Source: MGOM01 sp035693825 | GTDB taxonomy: Bacteria; Chloroflexota; Anaerolineae; Anaerolineales; E44-bin32 | DNA: 13,971 nucleotides | NCBI GenBank assembly: GCA_035693825.1 | Contig: DASSGB010000094.1 | Coordinates: 1-13,971, forward strand | Reading direction: 5' to 3' | Shown: in pieces, positions 13,632 through 13,971 of the stretch | Position numbering within the stretch: the stretch's first letter is position 1 | Layout of the letters: each line of letters begins with the position of its first letter | Position numbers and translations under genes: made by a program | The notes under the pieces: generated by a model | What the model was told of the DNA's origin: nothing | What the model saw: only the letters and a program-made list of their open reading frames with translations | Databases searched by the model: none

Positions 13632-13971
13632 ATGCCGCTTTCCCGCACACTGCGCATCGTGATTCTGATCGCGGCGGTGCTGATTCTCCTGGCGACGCTG
13701 TCGCTGGTTCCTCTGGAGGCTGTCCCGGCCTGGGGATGGGACGTCTCGGTGTTCCGCGCTGCCTCCCGGGCCCTTATGGCCGGCGAAAACCCGTACCAGC
13801 CGGAGAACATTCCACCCTTCGCCGCGGGATCCGAGCTGGCCACCATCCCCTACTACGTGTACGCGCCCTTCTTCGCCGTGGGATTCATCCCATTCGCCCT
13901 GCTTCCCCCCGATTGGACCTCTCGCCTGTGGTTCCTCGCCAACCTGGCGCTGGTGGTGGCCAGCGCAGGTC
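13632..13971 (+). CDS. GT87/DUF2029-like polytopic membrane protein (5' end only)
   Basis: The frame is open from ATG 13632 to the right edge, 113 codons, with no stop. A first hydrophobic helix (about residues 8-26) is followed by WGWDVSVFRAASRALMAGEN and then PYQPE. The arrangement D-x-x-V-F-x-x-A-x-x-A-L-x-x-G-x-N-P-Y is the first-loop signature of the GT87 (DUF2029) GT-C glycosyltransferases, which transfer mannose or arabinose from polyprenyl-phosphate donors in mycobacteria. YYVYAPFFAVGFIPFALLPP begins the next membrane region, also typical. An in-frame ATG at 13599 would add 11 residues. It has a GGCGGG 6 nt upstream, so the exact start is open. Family assignment is by motif only; the C-terminal two-thirds or more is outside the window. 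Confidence 0.75.
   Translation, partial: MPLSRTLRIVILIAAVLILLATLSLVPLEAVPAWGWDVSVFRAASRALMAGENPYQPENIPPFAAGSELATIPYYVYAPFFAVGFIPFALLPPDWTSRLWFLANLALVVASAG

Noticed and set aside
1..13971. Search by eye for CRISPR repeats, tRNA genes, insertion-sequence ends, phage or defence genes.
   Set aside because: None seen. Almost all of the window is accounted for by ordinary genes with similar base composition, so no sign of a recent insertion.

Overview
The window is one dense, high-GC stretch of a bacterial chromosome. It holds ten protein genes, two of them cut by the window edges, and very little intergenic DNA; the longest gap is 258 bp. The mix fits a Chloroflexota (Anaerolineae-like) genome. 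It has several large polytopic GT-C-type membrane proteins, a primary sigma factor with an acidic linker, a GldA/GldF/GldG/DUF4340-type ABC operon and a K+-independent proton-pumping pyrophosphatase. The taxonomic call is inference from gene content and protein style; no marker was searched. I see no tRNA, rRNA, CRISPR array, insertion sequence or phage gene.

Layout. (1) 1-2860, minus strand: two tightly spaced genes for multi-pass membrane proteins, the second running off the left edge. (2) 2876-5709, plus strand: two more GT-C-like membrane proteins overlapping by 4 nt, diverging from the first pair across only 15 bp. That gap contains a consensus TATAAT, and the plus-strand gene appears to be leaderless. 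(3) 5720-7006, minus strand: rpoD (sigA), convergent with the previous pair. Its likely intrinsic terminator lies inside the 3' end of the opposing gene. (4) 7103-10944, minus strand: a four-gene operon in the order ATPase, ABC-2 permease, GldG-like protein, DUF4340 protein. (5) 10945-11202: a divergent control region with two well-formed sigma70-type promoters, a near-perfect 16-bp palindrome in the hppA promoter, and a structured leader in front of the ABC operon. (6) 11203-13533, plus strand: hppA. (7) From about 13632 to the right edge, plus strand: the start of a GT87/DUF2029-like membrane protein, with a strong hairpin at its 5' end.

How the parts may work together. The GT-C-like proteins would use lipid-linked sugars at the outer membrane face, but no partner (polyprenyl-phosphate sugar synthase, flippase or polymerase) is present to fix a substrate. 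The ABC operon is a known genomic unit of uncertain function outside gliding Bacteroidetes. HppA conserves energy by coupling PPi hydrolysis to H+ export. The most useful observations are regulatory: five promoters can be read directly, three of them very close to their start codons. I did not find a convincing new multi-gene system; the novelty here is mostly in gene-end and promoter architecture.
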